Source of the DNA: Mangrovimonas xylaniphaga
Lineage (GTDB): Bacteria > Bacteroidota > Bacteroidia > Flavobacteriales > Flavobacteriaceae
DNA: 64,000 nt
Direction of reading: 5' to 3'
Assembly (NCBI RefSeq): GCF_001280435.1
Contig: NZ_LBIP01000013.1
Location: 62,001-126,000, forward strand
Made by a program: the position numbers and the translations under genes. Positions 7,244 to 16,237 of this stretch are shown piece by piece. Within the stretch, counting starts at the first letter, position 1, and every line of letters starts with the position of its first letter. The notes beneath the pieces were generated by a model. That model was not told the origin of the DNA. It searched no databases and saw only the letters and a program-made list of their open reading frames with translations.

Positions 7244-9014
7244 AACAGTCAACATAAATTTAGCAGGTATATTTTTTCATATCGATGAAGATGCATACTT
7301 AAAACTGCAACGCTATCTTGAGGCTATCAAACGTTCATTTACCGACTCCCAAGGTCGCTCAGAAATCATTGCAGACATTGAAGCCCGCATTGCGGAACTG
7401 TTCAACGAACGTGTACAGCACGATAAACAAGTAATTGGCAACAAGGAAGTAGAGGAAGTCATCGCCATCATGGGGCAACCAGAGGATTATCTTGTGGATG
7501 ACGAGATTTTTGAGGACGAACCAAAAACAAGCTACCAAAGCAAGTCTAGAACTTCAAAAAAACTGTATCGCGATACCGACAACTCTTATATAGGAGGTGT
7601 GTCTTCCGGTTTGGGACACTACTTAGGAGTGGATGCCATCTGGATTCGTTTGTTGTGGATTTTATTGGCTTTGGGCTCAGGAGGTACTTTCGTGTTCATC
7701 TATATCCTGTTTTGGGTATTGGTCCCGGAGGCCGTGACCACTGCTGAGAAACTCACAATGACCGGAGAGCCTGTAAACATCAGCAACATTGAAAAAAAAA
7801 TTAAAGACGGGTTTGAAAATGTCTCCCAAACGGTATCGGACACCGTAAAAAGTATCGATTTGCCCAAACAGGGCAACAGAATCAAATCGACATCCAAATC
7901 GTTCTTTGATACCATTGGGGACATTATCATGTTCTTCCTTAAAATATTTGCCAAGTTTATTGGCATCATTTTAATCATTTTTGGAGCGATTTTGCTTTTT
8001 GGGCTTATCATCAGCTTGTTCTCTCTTGGAGGCTCTAGTTTCTACAGCCCTTGGTGGATGGATTACCCTGAAGCATTAAACACCACTGGACTGCCATTAT
8101 GGGTAGGCTCGGTGCTATTGTTCCTGTTGTTTGGGATCCCGTTGTTTTTCATTTTCTATTTAGGATTGAAAATATTGATCAACAATCTTAAGTCCATAGG
8201 AAATGTGGCCAAATTCACCTTATTAGGATTGTGGTTATTGTCTCTAGTAAGCATCATTGTCATTGGAATTACTGAAGCATCTCATTTTGCTTTGGAAAAT
8301 TCAGTCACTCAAACCGAAACCTTAGATCTTTCTAAAAAGGACACCTTGTCCATTAAAATGGTGTCCAGCGAATTTGATAAGTACAGATATGGTATGCACA
8401 GAGAAGGTGGCTTTGAAATCAAGTATAACAATGAAGACCAAAAGGTGATTTTCTCAAAGAATGTGATGCTTAACATTCGTTCTACCTCAGACAGTATGGC
8501 CTATTTGCAAATTGTAAAAGAAGCCAAGGGTAGCGACTATATTGAAGCTAGGGAAACGGCCGAGAAAATAGATTATGAGTTTGAGCTCAAAAACAACCAG
8601 TTATTGCTGAGCAACTATTTGCATACGGATTATAAAAACAAATTTTCCGATCAAAACGTTACCGTGATCCTGTATTTACCAGAAGGTATGGTGTTCAATT
8701 TACATGGCAATACGCGATCCTACTTAAGACACAATAGGAACAGTGACAATATTGCAACTTATGACGACACCTCTCACACTTTAAAAGTAATGGAAGACAA
8801 CACCATTTGTTTGGATTGTGACGATAATGAGTTCAAAGTAAAAGTGAATGTCAATGATGAAAATTCAGGCCTTAACATTGATGAAGAAGGAGTTCGCTTT
8901 AAAAAGGACAGTGTTCAAATTGAAATTAACGACCAAGGACTGAAGGCTAAAAAAGAAGATGTAAAGGTCAACATTTCAGATGAGGGCATTGAAATTACCT
9001 CAGACGACAACTAA
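7236..9014 (+). CDS. PspC-domain membrane protein
   Basis: The 592-residue protein starts with a soluble domain (1-90: NLAGIFFHIDEDAYLKLQRY, IMGQPEDYL), then a PspC domain at about 107-170 (SYIGGVSSGLGHYLGVD, followed by a hydrophobic segment ending FWVLVPEA). Further membrane segments lie at about 225-265, 285-315 and 325-345. A long extracytoplasmic C-terminal domain ends in repeats with the pattern V-x-I/V-N-D-E/Q-G (NIDEEGVRFKKDSVQIEI, EINDQGLKAKKEDVKVNI). PspC proteins monitor envelope stress. Coupled to PadR upstream; two GIN-domain proteins follow. Confidence 0.9.
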   Translation: MNKTVNINLAGIFFHIDEDAYLKLQRYLEAIKRSFTDSQGRSEIIADIEARIAELFNERVQHDKQVIGNKEVEEVIAIMGQPEDYLVDDEIFEDEPKTSYQSKSRTSKKLYRDTDNSYIGGVSSGLGHYLGVDAIWIRLLWILLALGSGGTFVFIYILFWVLVPEAVTTAEKLTMTGEPVNISNIEKKIKDGFENVSQTVSDTVKSIDLPKQGNRIKSTSKSFFDTIGDIIMFFLKIFAKFIGIILIIFGAILLFGLIISLFSLGGSSFYSPWWMDYPEALNTTGLPLWVGSVLLFLLFGIPLFFIFYLGLKILINNLKSIGNVAKFTLLGLWLLSLVSIIVIGITEASHFALENSVTQTETLDLSKKDTLSIKMVSSEFDKYRYGMHREGGFEIKYNNEDQKVIFSKNVMLNIRSTSDSMAYLQIVKEAKGSDYIEARETAEKIDYEFELKNNQLLLSNYLHTDYKNKFSDQNVTVILYLPEGMVFNLHGNTRSYLRHNRNSDNIATYDDTSHTLKVMEDNTICLDCDDNEFKVKVNVNDENSGLNIDEEGVRFKKDSVQIEINDQGLKAKKEDVKVNISDEGIEITSDDN

Positions 9015-9121
9015 GCTACAGTTCATCATTAAAAATCGACAACCCATACGTTTATAAAACCATTCATCAACAACAAATCATACATTTACACAAGCAATTA
9101 TCAATCAAAAAACAATCAGTT

Positions 9122-9847
9122 ATGACAACCTTATCCAAAATTATTATTGCAGCCCTGTTGGGAGCTCTAGCAAGCTCCTGCAACCTGGATTTTAAAATTT
9201 CTGGGATAAAGGGCAATGGAAACGTAACTACTGAACAACGCCAGGTAACCGGCGAGTATACAGAAATAAAAATCAGTAGAGGACTTGATGTCTACCTAAC
9301 ACAAAGTGACACACCTAGCATTTCGGTGGAAGCCGATGAAAATCTTCAAGACGTTATAGTAACGGAAGTTGATGGAGATGTCTTGAAGATTTACGCTAAC
9401 CAAAACATTTCCAGTTCAGCCTCTAAAAAGGTGATGGTGAATTTTGACAAAGTATCCAGAATCAAAGCCACTAGCGGCAGCGATGTGCATGGCACCAATA
9501 CCATTGAAGGCGATCATTTTGTATTGGAAACTTCCAGCGGTAGCGACATGGAGTTGGACATACAGGCCAAATCCATCGATTGTAGTTCTTCCAGCGGAAG
9601 CGAATTGGACCTATCCGGAAGTACTACCGATTTTATTGCATCCGCCAGCAGCGGTAGCGATATTGATGCCGAAAACCTAAGCACCGAATCTTCGCACGTC
9701 AAAGCATCCAGTGGTGCAGGAATCAAGGTAAACACTTCCAAGGAACTCATTGCAACGGCCACCAGTGGCGGCGATGTAACCTACTATGGCAATCCAGAAA
9801 AGATAGAAAAAAGCGATAACGTTTCGGGAAGTATCAAAAAGCACTAG
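9122..9847 (+). CDS. GIN-domain (DUF2807) lipoprotein
   Basis: A 241-residue lipoprotein (GALASSC) with a head GIN domain, a right-handed beta-helix of short rungs. The rungs are marked by a repeating SSGSD/SGSE motif (ATSGSDVHG, TSSGSDMELD, SSSGSELDLSG, SSGSDIDAE, SSGAGIKV, TSGGDVTYYG), spaced roughly 20-25 residues. It lies 107 bases after the PspC gene on the same strand and ends in a strong hairpin. The family is often co-located with PadR/PspC genes. Its function is unknown; it is probably on the periplasmic face of a membrane. Confidence 0.9.
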   Translation: MTTLSKIIIAALLGALASSCNLDFKISGIKGNGNVTTEQRQVTGEYTEIKISRGLDVYLTQSDTPSISVEADENLQDVIVTEVDGDVLKIYANQNISSSASKKVMVNFDKVSRIKATSGSDVHGTNTIEGDHFVLETSSGSDMELDIQAKSIDCSSSSGSELDLSGSTTDFIASASSGSDIDAENLSTESSHVKASSGAGIKVNTSKELIATATSGGDVTYYGNPEKIEKSDNVSGSIKKH

Positions 9848-9882
9848 ACAGCACAATAAACACCAACAAGCCAATCATTTTG

Positions 9883-9923
9883 AAAACCATTTCAAGCTCA
9901 TTTTAGAGTTTGGGATGGTTTTT
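9883..9923 (+). terminator. Terminator after the GIN lipoprotein gene
   Basis: 17-bp RNA stem (9883-9899 with 9906-9922, three G-U pairs), six-base loop and a TTTTT tail. The -7 element of the next gene starts only four bases later. Confidence 0.8.
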
Positions 9924-9926
9924 GTA

Positions 9927-9934
9927 TATATTTG
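9927..9934 (+). promoter_or_regulatory. -7 element of the second GIN gene
   Basis: TATATTTG, exact consensus, 25 bases before the start at 9959. It abuts the preceding terminator, so the -33 region lies inside the terminator stem. Confidence 0.6.
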
Positions 9935-9958
9935 CTTAACGAACCTTAAATAAACCTA

Positions 9959-10798
9959 ATGAGCAAAATCCTTTTAACGTTATGTATCGGCATAGGTTTT
10001 ATTCTAACGGCCTCTGGCCAAAGCGACGATAAAATAAAAGGTGACAGGAATGTAACCATCAAGCAAACCTACATTGATGCATTCAACAAAATTATAGTTG
10101 GCGAGGACTTTTCAGTAGAAATCATCTATAACTCAAAGCCCTCCGTAGAAATTGAAACCGACGATAACCTACACGAAATCATTCTTTTTGAAGTAAAGGA
10201 CAGCACCTTGGTCTTCAGCTCTTCAAAAAAAATTACCTCCTCCAAGAAAATGCACATTACGGTCAATTATAGTCATGACCTGAAATATATTGAAGTGAAG
10301 GACGATGGCGAAGTAAGGTCTCTCACTTCTTTGGAATTAAAAAATACCTCTCTAAAAACCTCTGGTTCTGCCCGTGCCTATCTCAACATTAATGCAACTA
10401 ATTTTGAGTTTTCAAGCCATGACAAATCCAAGGTGAAATTGAATGTTTCTGCAGATAGCTCCAAGATTATCTTAAACGACAACAGCAAAACCGAAGCCTT
10501 GATCAACAGCAAATATGTAAAATTGGACATGTACCAACGTGCAGATGCCAATATTGAAGGGGCTTCAAAATCCTGCTTGATTCGCACTGATAACTCGTCA
10601 AGTTTTGAAGGAAAAGAGTTTACGGTTAAAACCTGTAATCTGGTAAGCGACCTCAGCAGTTATGTGGCCATTGGAGTTGAAGAAAATGTAACTATAGACG
10701 CCGCCGGAAATTCTGAAATATACCTGTACCACGAACCGCAAATAACCATCAACAAATTTACGGGAACGGCCAAACTTCAAAAAAAAGAAACTAATTAA
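9959..10798 (+). CDS. Second GIN-domain (DUF2807) exported protein
   Basis: A 279-residue protein with a cleavable signal peptide (MSKILLTLCIGIGFILTASG, no lipobox) followed by GDRNVTIKQTYIDAFNKIIV, the start of a GIN domain, then beta-helix rungs without the strict SGSD repeat of its neighbour. Probably periplasmic or surface exposed. It has its own promoter and terminates the envelope block; the M2 peptidase gene begins 22 bases later and could be co-transcribed. Function unknown. Confidence 0.8.
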   Translation: MSKILLTLCIGIGFILTASGQSDDKIKGDRNVTIKQTYIDAFNKIIVGEDFSVEIIYNSKPSVEIETDDNLHEIILFEVKDSTLVFSSSKKITSSKKMHITVNYSHDLKYIEVKDDGEVRSLTSLELKNTSLKTSGSARAYLNINATNFEFSSHDKSKVKLNVSADSSKIILNDNSKTEALINSKYVKLDMYQRADANIEGASKSCLIRTDNSSSFEGKEFTVKTCNLVSDLSSYVAIGVEENVTIDAAGNSEIYLYHEPQITINKFTGTAKLQKKETN

Positions 10799-10820
10799 AT
10801 TCTATAATTATACTACACAA

Positions 10821-12638
10821 ATGAGAAAATTAACCCCTTTAGTTTTTCTTCTGCTTGCAATGTTTGCTTGTAAAGAAGAAGACAAAAAACAAGAGGCGTC
10901 TTCTAATGTCAAAGAGGAAGCTCAAGCCTTTTTGGATGACTATTCCAAAACCTACAAAAAATTGTACTATGATTCTTCCAAAGCAGAATGGGCTGCCAAT
11001 ACACACATTGTAGCAGGTGACAGCACCAACGCTTACAACGTACAAAAAGCCAATGAAGCTTACGCTAAATTCACAGGAAGCACGGAAGTTATTGAAAAAA
11101 CAAAACAGTTTTTAGAGCATAAGGACGAATTGGACATCGTGCAGGTACGCCAATTGAACACCATTCTTTACGGTGCAGGAAACAACCCTGAAACTGTTTC
11201 GGATATTGTATCCAAAAGAATTGCTGCTCAAAATGCACAAAGTGAAACCCTTTATGGTTTCGATTTTCAAGTGGATGGAAAATCAATAACTACTGGAGAT
11301 ATAGATAAAGTTTTAAGAGAATCTTCGAACGAAACCGAGCGTCTTAAAAACTGGGAAGCCTCAAAAGCAGTTGGAAAAGATCTAAAAGACGGCTTGGAAA
11401 ACTTACGTCAATTGCGCAACCAAACGGTACAGGCTTTAGGTTATGACGATTACTTTAGTTACCAAGTTTCTGAATACGGAATGAACCGCCAGGAAATGCT
11501 TGCCGAAATGAACAAAATGGTGAAAGAGGTTTGGCCTCTATACCGCGAACTCCATACTTGGGCACGTTACGAATTGGCTAAAAAATATAATGCCGAAGTA
11601 CCTGAGTACATTCCTGCCCACTGGTTGCCTAACCGTTGGGGACAAGACTGGAGTCCATTGGTAAATGTTGAAGGGTTGGATATTGACGCTGCCTTGGCTG
11701 ACAAAGATCCTGAGTGGATTGTAAAAGAAGGAGAAAACTTTTATGTGAGCATTGGTTTCGATCCACTTCCAGCGAGTTTCTACGAAAAATCAAGCATGTA
11801 CCCACTACCTGCCGATGCTGATTACAAAAAGAATAACCACGCTTCTGCATGGCACATGGATCTTGAAAATGATTTGCGTTGTTTGATGAGTGTAGAGCCT
11901 ACAGCAGATTACTATGAGACCATTCACCATGAATTGGGACATATTTACTACTACCAAGCCTATACCAATCCAAATGTACCACCATTATTACGCGCTGGAG
12001 CCAATAGAGGGTACCACGAAGCCATTGGAAGTTTATTAGGATTGGCTGCAATGCAAAAGCCTTTCTTGGCCAGTAAAGGTCTAGTTGACGAAAGTGTACA
12101 AATTGACGAGACTCAAAACCTATTGAAAGAAGCCTTGAACTATGTTGTGTTTTTACCATTCTCTGCAGGAGTAATGAGTGAGTTTGAAAACGCTTTGTAT
12201 GCAGAAAACTTACCAAAAGACCAATACAATGCAAAATGGTGGGAATTGGCTAAAAAATACCAAGGTATGGTACCTCCATCAGAAAGAGGAGAAGAATTCT
12301 GTGATGCTGCTTCAAAAACACACATCAATGATGATGCAGCTCAATATTATGACTATGCCATCTCCTACATTTTATTGTTCCAATTCCACGATCACATTGC
12401 TAAAAACATCTTACACCAAGATCCACATGCTACCAACTACTTTGGAAGCAAGGACGTAGGGACTTTCTTAAGAGGAGTATTGGAAACTGGAGCTAACAAT
12501 GATTGGAGAGAGCTTTTAAAATCAAGTGTAGGAAGCGAAATGAGCGCGAAACCTATGCTGGATTACTTTGCGCCTTTAATGGACTATTTAAAAGAACAAA
12601 ACAAAGGAAGAACTTATACGTTACCTGAAACAATATAA
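10821..12638 (+). CDS. M2-family zinc dipeptidyl carboxypeptidase lipoprotein (ACE-like)
   Basis: A 605-residue lipoprotein (LLLAMFAC) homologous to angiotensin-converting enzyme. The zinc site HHELGHIYY is at about residues 368-376, and the third ligand Glu is in GYHEAIGSLLGLA about 25 residues on. The enzyme removes dipeptides from the C-terminus of peptides, here outside the cytoplasm, probably for peptide nutrition. Its size matches a single ACE catalytic domain. It ends in a strong terminator. The 22-base gap to the preceding gene makes read-through possible. Confidence 0.95.
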   Translation: MRKLTPLVFLLLAMFACKEEDKKQEASSNVKEEAQAFLDDYSKTYKKLYYDSSKAEWAANTHIVAGDSTNAYNVQKANEAYAKFTGSTEVIEKTKQFLEHKDELDIVQVRQLNTILYGAGNNPETVSDIVSKRIAAQNAQSETLYGFDFQVDGKSITTGDIDKVLRESSNETERLKNWEASKAVGKDLKDGLENLRQLRNQTVQALGYDDYFSYQVSEYGMNRQEMLAEMNKMVKEVWPLYRELHTWARYELAKKYNAEVPEYIPAHWLPNRWGQDWSPLVNVEGLDIDAALADKDPEWIVKEGENFYVSIGFDPLPASFYEKSSMYPLPADADYKKNNHASAWHMDLENDLRCLMSVEPTADYYETIHHELGHIYYYQAYTNPNVPPLLRAGANRGYHEAIGSLLGLAAMQKPFLASKGLVDESVQIDETQNLLKEALNYVVFLPFSAGVMSEFENALYAENLPKDQYNAKWWELAKKYQGMVPPSERGEEFCDAASKTHINDDAAQYYDYAISYILLFQFHDHIAKNILHQDPHATNYFGSKDVGTFLRGVLETGANNDWRELLKSSVGSEMSAKPMLDYFAPLMDYLKEQNKGRTYTLPETI

Positions 12639-12660
12639 GTTCTTAAACAAATAGATATAA

Positions 12661-12690
12661 AAAATCCGAAGCAGTTACGCTTCGGATTTT
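12661..12690. terminator. Bidirectional intrinsic terminator
   Basis: A 12-bp perfect stem (12661-12672 with 12679-12690) with a six-base loop and T-runs on both strands. It serves the rightward M2 peptidase gene and the leftward PNGase F-like gene. Confidence 0.95.
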
Positions 12691-12731
12691 TTTATTGTAG
12701 TTTTTGTAGTTTTAGTTGTAGTTTATGCTTT

Positions 12732-14345
12732 CTAATTGATATCCCCTTGTATGTAAACCGATACCGGGATATAACCTTTTCCGTCAACAAATTCTGCGTC
12801 CGGAACTTCAATTTTAAATGAGTGTGTCCCTTGAGAAACTTCTCCCAATTCATAACTTCTAATAGGAATAACATCTCCAGGACACCAGTTGTTCCAAGAC
12901 GTCCATTGAGCTTCTGTTCTTGGTGAACTACCATAAATTCCGTTACCTTGAGTGTTATATTGACGATAAGGCTCACAAGATTTACCTCCAGGCTTATACA
13001 TATCTAATTGGGTATTGTCAAAATATATAAAATGCTCTCTTCTCACATACTCTTCACCCCCAGAATTAGCTCCGTGATTGGAAGTTATCACATGTATTTT
13101 GGCATTGCTTAAATTTTCTTCAACATCGAAGGTAAATGTCTTGGTAGTTTCTCCTATAACATCTGTTCCATTGGAGTTATAGTTATTCACACGCACACTA
13201 GAAGCAATTGGCTCTAAATGTTGTGCCACATGCTCATAGGTTTTATCACTAGAAATAAACTTTAAAGTTCCTAAGAAGGTATCAATTCTTCCCGTACATC
13301 CTGACACTTCTTTTTGAGCCGCAGAAGAGACACCGAACACATATAATTCAATCCAAAAATCATAAGTACTACTGATTACTGGGTCATTGAATAACAAGGC
13401 TAAATTGCCAACTTCAAATTCGTAAGGCACTTCTGTAGGCTGATAATTTTTATTCATGAATGGTGTGATAAAACGTCCTATTTCGATGCGCTCTTCTACA
13501 ATATCTGTACTAAATTCCGAACCACTAGGCACCAAATTTAAATACACACCACCAATTCTATCATAGTTATCACACAAAGCACCAATAGTTACTTGCATAG
13601 TTAACTCATCACTAAATAACTCAATCGCTTCAGCACTTAATTTAGTTATATTTGAAGCATTACTTTTTCGAATAACTCCCGCAGGTACCGGCTCACTTAC
13701 AGTTCCTTGGTAACCATCATAAAATACCACCTCATCAAAAACAGTTACTTCGGTTGACTGATACGTTACTTCCAAAGCCAACAGCTCAGTTTCCAAAAGC
13801 GTTCCTTCATGCATATAGGTAGCCTTTACTTCATAAGTACCTATTTCTTCAGGAGTATATTCGTTAAAGGAAATTTCTTCTCCATTAATATAGTAAGTGG
13901 CCTCAGATGTTACATCAGTACCATTGTTTCCTTTTACACCAAAAGTGAAAGTATCCCCAATTTCAATGCTTTCAGCTTCCGCAGTAATTTCGATAGAAGT
14001 TAAAAGCATTTCTGTTACGGCGAAAGTAACAGTATTACTGGTAAGATTAGAACCGTTTAAAGCAAAGGTTGCCCTAGCAGTGTACTGTCCCTCCGCTTCC
14101 GGAGTAAATACATTTGATTGTAAAATAGTATTGTTCACCAAATATGTGGCATTCCCCGTCACGTTTTGGTTTTCATGGGTCATTACTTCAAAAGTAATGC
14201 TTTCTCCTAAAGGAATAGATTCTGCATTGGTAGATAAGGTAATTGCTGGACTTTCTGATTTCGTGCCATCATCATCGCTACAGGAAAGTGTTATAAAAAA
14301 CACTGCTAAAAAACTAGCTAAAAGTAATTTTGAATATTGCTTCAT
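12732..14345 (-). CDS. PNGase F-like lipoprotein with two Ig-like domains
   Basis: The 537-residue lipoprotein (FFITLSC, then SDDDG) has two Ig-like domains at about 30-112 and 115-195 (both containing SIxxGxxxTF and TYxxNGE/NNT patterns) and a C-terminal region of about 330 residues resembling the PNGase F double beta-sandwich. Diagnostic segments are SNHGANSGGEEYVRREHF, DMYKPGGKSCEPY and SWNNWCPGDVIP. PNGase F releases N-glycans from asparagine. Similarity is clear in the C-terminal sandwich; the catalytic acids of true PNGase F cannot be confirmed here, so activity is uncertain. Monocistronic, with a terminator shared with the M2 gene. Confidence 0.75.
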   Translation of the reverse strand: MKQYSKLLLASFLAVFFITLSCSDDDGTKSESPAITLSTNAESIPLGESITFEVMTHENQNVTGNATYLVNNTILQSNVFTPEAEGQYTARATFALNGSNLTSNTVTFAVTEMLLTSIEITAEAESIEIGDTFTFGVKGNNGTDVTSEATYYINGEEISFNEYTPEEIGTYEVKATYMHEGTLLETELLALEVTYQSTEVTVFDEVVFYDGYQGTVSEPVPAGVIRKSNASNITKLSAEAIELFSDELTMQVTIGALCDNYDRIGGVYLNLVPSGSEFSTDIVEERIEIGRFITPFMNKNYQPTEVPYEFEVGNLALLFNDPVISSTYDFWIELYVFGVSSAAQKEVSGCTGRIDTFLGTLKFISSDKTYEHVAQHLEPIASSVRVNNYNSNGTDVIGETTKTFTFDVEENLSNAKIHVITSNHGANSGGEEYVRREHFIYFDNTQLDMYKPGGKSCEPYRQYNTQGNGIYGSSPRTEAQWTSWNNWCPGDVIPIRSYELGEVSQGTHSFKIEVPDAEFVDGKGYIPVSVYIQGDIN

Positions 14346-14487
14346 AATTATAATTAGGGTTAATAAAGCCGCTAATTTAGAAAATAATACTTAAGCCCAA
14401 AGTTTTAACATGCCTTTAACCTATAATTAATTAAGAATTGCAAAATTTTAAATATGTCCTAATCAAATTCAAAATTCGACAAAAAAA

Positions 14488-14515
14488 AAAATCCGAAGTA
14501 CAGACTTCGGATTTT
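14488..14515 (-). terminator. Terminator of trxB
   Basis: A 12-bp stem (14488-14499 with 14504-14515) around a four-base loop, with ten or more T residues following on the minus strand. It shares the ATCCGAAG/CTTCGGAT stem with the terminator at 12661. Confidence 0.95.
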
Positions 14516-14538
14516 ATATTATTGAAGAAAAAATTTCT

Positions 14539-15501
14539 TTATGCTTCTACAGGCGCTTCTTTGGCTGCCAAATAACGTTCAGCATCTAAGGCCGCCATAC
14601 ATCCAGTACCCGCAGCTGTAATAGCCTGTCTGTAGACGTGATCTGCAGCGTCTCCACTAACAAATACACCCTCAACATTGGTTTTTGAAGTACCAGGTTT
14701 GTTGATAATATACCCTGTTTTATCCAAATCTAAATACTCCTTAAAAATATCTGTATTCGGTTTATGACCAATGGCCACAAAGAAGCCGGTAGCAGGAATG
14801 GTTTTAACTTCTCCTGTAACATTGTCTTTAACTTTTACACCCGTTACTACTTGTCCGTCCCCCAATACTTCCTCTGTTTCTGTATTGAATAGAATCTCAA
14901 TATTCTTGGTATTTTTAACCCTATTGGCCATGATTTTTGAAGCGCGGAATACATCTCTTCTTACCAACATCGTTACTTTTGAACACAATTTTGATAGATA
15001 GTGAGCTTCTTCACAAGCCGAATCTCCTGCGCCTACAATCACTACCTCTTGATTTCTATAAAAGAAACCATCACAAACGGCACAGGCAGAAACCCCGCCT
15101 CCAAGCTTCAAATATTTTTGTTCAGAAACCAATCCCAAATATTTTGCAGAGGCTCCTGTAGAGATAATTACAGAATCACAGTGGATTTCCTTATGGTCAT
15201 TTACCCAAACTCTGTGTACATCTCCAGAAAAATCAACTCTGGTAACCCAACCATCTCTAATATCGGTTCCAAAACGGCCCGCTTGCTTTTGAAGCTCCAT
15301 CATCATTTCTGGCCCTGTGATTCCTTCTGGATACCCAGGAAAGTTCTCTACTTCATTGGTGGTGGTTAACTGCCCCCCTGGTTGGGTTCCTTGGTACAAT
15401 ACCGGTGCCATGTTAGCTCTAGCTGCATATATAGCTGCAGTATATCCTGCAGGTCCCGAACCTATGATAAGGCATTTTACTTTTTCAATTGTATCTGACA
15501 T
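14539..15501 (-). CDS. trxB: Thioredoxin reductase
   Basis: This 320-residue flavoprotein uses NADPH to reduce thioredoxin in the cytoplasm. Seen: FAD-binding GSGPAGYTAAIYAARA near the N-terminus, the redox-active CAVC at residues 140-143, the NADPH-binding GAGDSACEEA and the second FAD motif GVFVSGDAAD. Length and motif order match the low-molecular-weight bacterial type. It is monocistronic, with a -7 element 23 bases upstream and a strong terminator downstream. In this window it is one of several redox-defence genes with oxyR and dps, though not adjacent to them. Confidence 0.97.
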   Translation of the reverse strand: MSDTIEKVKCLIIGSGPAGYTAAIYAARANMAPVLYQGTQPGGQLTTTNEVENFPGYPEGITGPEMMMELQKQAGRFGTDIRDGWVTRVDFSGDVHRVWVNDHKEIHCDSVIISTGASAKYLGLVSEQKYLKLGGGVSACAVCDGFFYRNQEVVIVGAGDSACEEAHYLSKLCSKVTMLVRRDVFRASKIMANRVKNTKNIEILFNTETEEVLGDGQVVTGVKVKDNVTGEVKTIPATGFFVAIGHKPNTDIFKEYLDLDKTGYIINKPGTSKTNVEGVFVSGDAADHVYRQAITAAGTGCMAALDAERYLAAKEAPVEA

Positions 15502-15523
15502 AATTTCTCTGATTTAATCTTAA

Positions 15524-15531
15524 CAAAAGTA
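15524..15531 (-). promoter_or_regulatory. -7 element of trxB
   Basis: The minus strand reads TACTTTTG, an exact TAnnTTTG match 22 bases before the trxB start. Confidence 0.5.
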
Positions 15532-15620
15532 GAACTTTTACACAAAAACTTACATGGAAGTTATTAAAAGTTATTATACATCAATAGGAGACGTTTATTG
15601 GTCACTATAAACCACAAAAA

Positions 15621-15657
15621 ACCCCGAAACATCCTTGCTTTACAAAATGTTCGGGGT
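15621..15657 (-). terminator. Terminator of the YtxH/holin-like operon
   Basis: ACCCCGAA(A)CAT pairs with ATGTTCGGGGT around a 14-base loop, with a T-run on the minus strand. It lies downstream of the last gene, which ends at 15686. Confidence 0.85.
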
Positions 15658-15685
15658 AGATTTGTTTCAGAACTATTTGAGCTGT

Positions 15686-15892
15686 TTAAAACAACTTTTT
15701 AAACAATAAATAAGCACCATATTTTCCTACGGAATTTAACACTAACTGCATCCAATTGGAAGGTCGCAAATCTTCCTTCAAGCCACCTTTAACGCCTTTC
15801 AGTTCTTCCAAAGCAATCTTCCGTTCCAAATCCAACCGCTTTAAGTCGTGCTCTATTTCTGCAAACGAACTATACTTTTTCATAAAAATCAA
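15686..15892 (-). CDS. Small DUF6327-like protein, last gene of YtxH operon
   Basis: A 68-residue protein beginning MIFMKKYSSFAEIEHDLKRLDLERKIALEELKGVK, helical and charged in its N-terminal half with a short hydrophobic C-terminus (VGKYGAYLLFKKLF). I match it tentatively to the DUF6327 family that follows YtxH and holin-like genes in flavobacteria. Its ATG overlaps the stop of the gene upstream (ATGA), so it is translationally coupled. The second ATG (codon 4, MKKYSS) is an equally good start. Function unknown; likely membrane-associated. Confidence 0.7.
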   Translation of the reverse strand: MIFMKKYSSFAEIEHDLKRLDLERKIALEELKGVKGGLKEDLRPSNWMQLVLNSVGKYGAYLLFKKLF

Positions 15893-16236
15893 TTAAAGAA
15901 TTTATGTGACATGGTCTGTATCACTTTTTTGTTGATAAGATGTCTAAGCAGGTACACCAAAAGGGCCAATAGCAAAAAGAAACCGCCAACTATGGTAGTG
16001 GACAAAGCATAGTCGTCCAAGACTCTCCCTAAGGCGATGGCAGCGGCAATGGCAAAAAAGAAAAAACCAATCAATATAAAACTGCCTATTAAAAGGGCCT
16101 TGCCCAATAAGCTCATAGAAATGGTGAGCTGTTCAAAGACCTTTAACTTGGCATATTCCTTGGATTTGATCAAAAATACTTCGCCCGAATCTACGGCTTT
16201 GGATGATGCTTCATTTAATGACTCAAACAAATTCAT
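15889..16236 (-). CDS. Phage-holin-superfamily (Actinobacteria holin X-like) membrane protein
   Basis: A 115-residue protein with a soluble N-terminal helix (NEASSKAVDSGEVFLIKSKEYAKL) and two hydrophobic segments at about 44-70 and 78-97. The arrangement matches the putative 'phage holin' family of cellular proteins, which despite the name is not phage-specific. It lies between YtxH and the DUF6327-like gene, one base after the former and overlapping the latter. The trio is a common cell-envelope stress operon of Bacteroidota. Confidence 0.8.
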   Translation of the reverse strand: MNLFESLNEASSKAVDSGEVFLIKSKEYAKLKVFEQLTISMSLLGKALLIGSFILIGFFFFAIAAAIALGRVLDDYALSTTIVGGFFLLLALLVYLLRHLINKKVIQTMSHKFFN

Positions 16237-16237
16237 A

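Noticed and set aside
13897-14394. 165-codon open frame on the plus strand
   Set aside because: Antisense to the PNGase F-like lipoprotein gene, which has a clear signal peptide and conserved motifs.
15889-16236. Prophage or lysis cassette suggested by a holin-family hit
   Set aside because: The protein belongs to a cellular family that accompanies YtxH; no phage structural, integrase or lysin genes are near.
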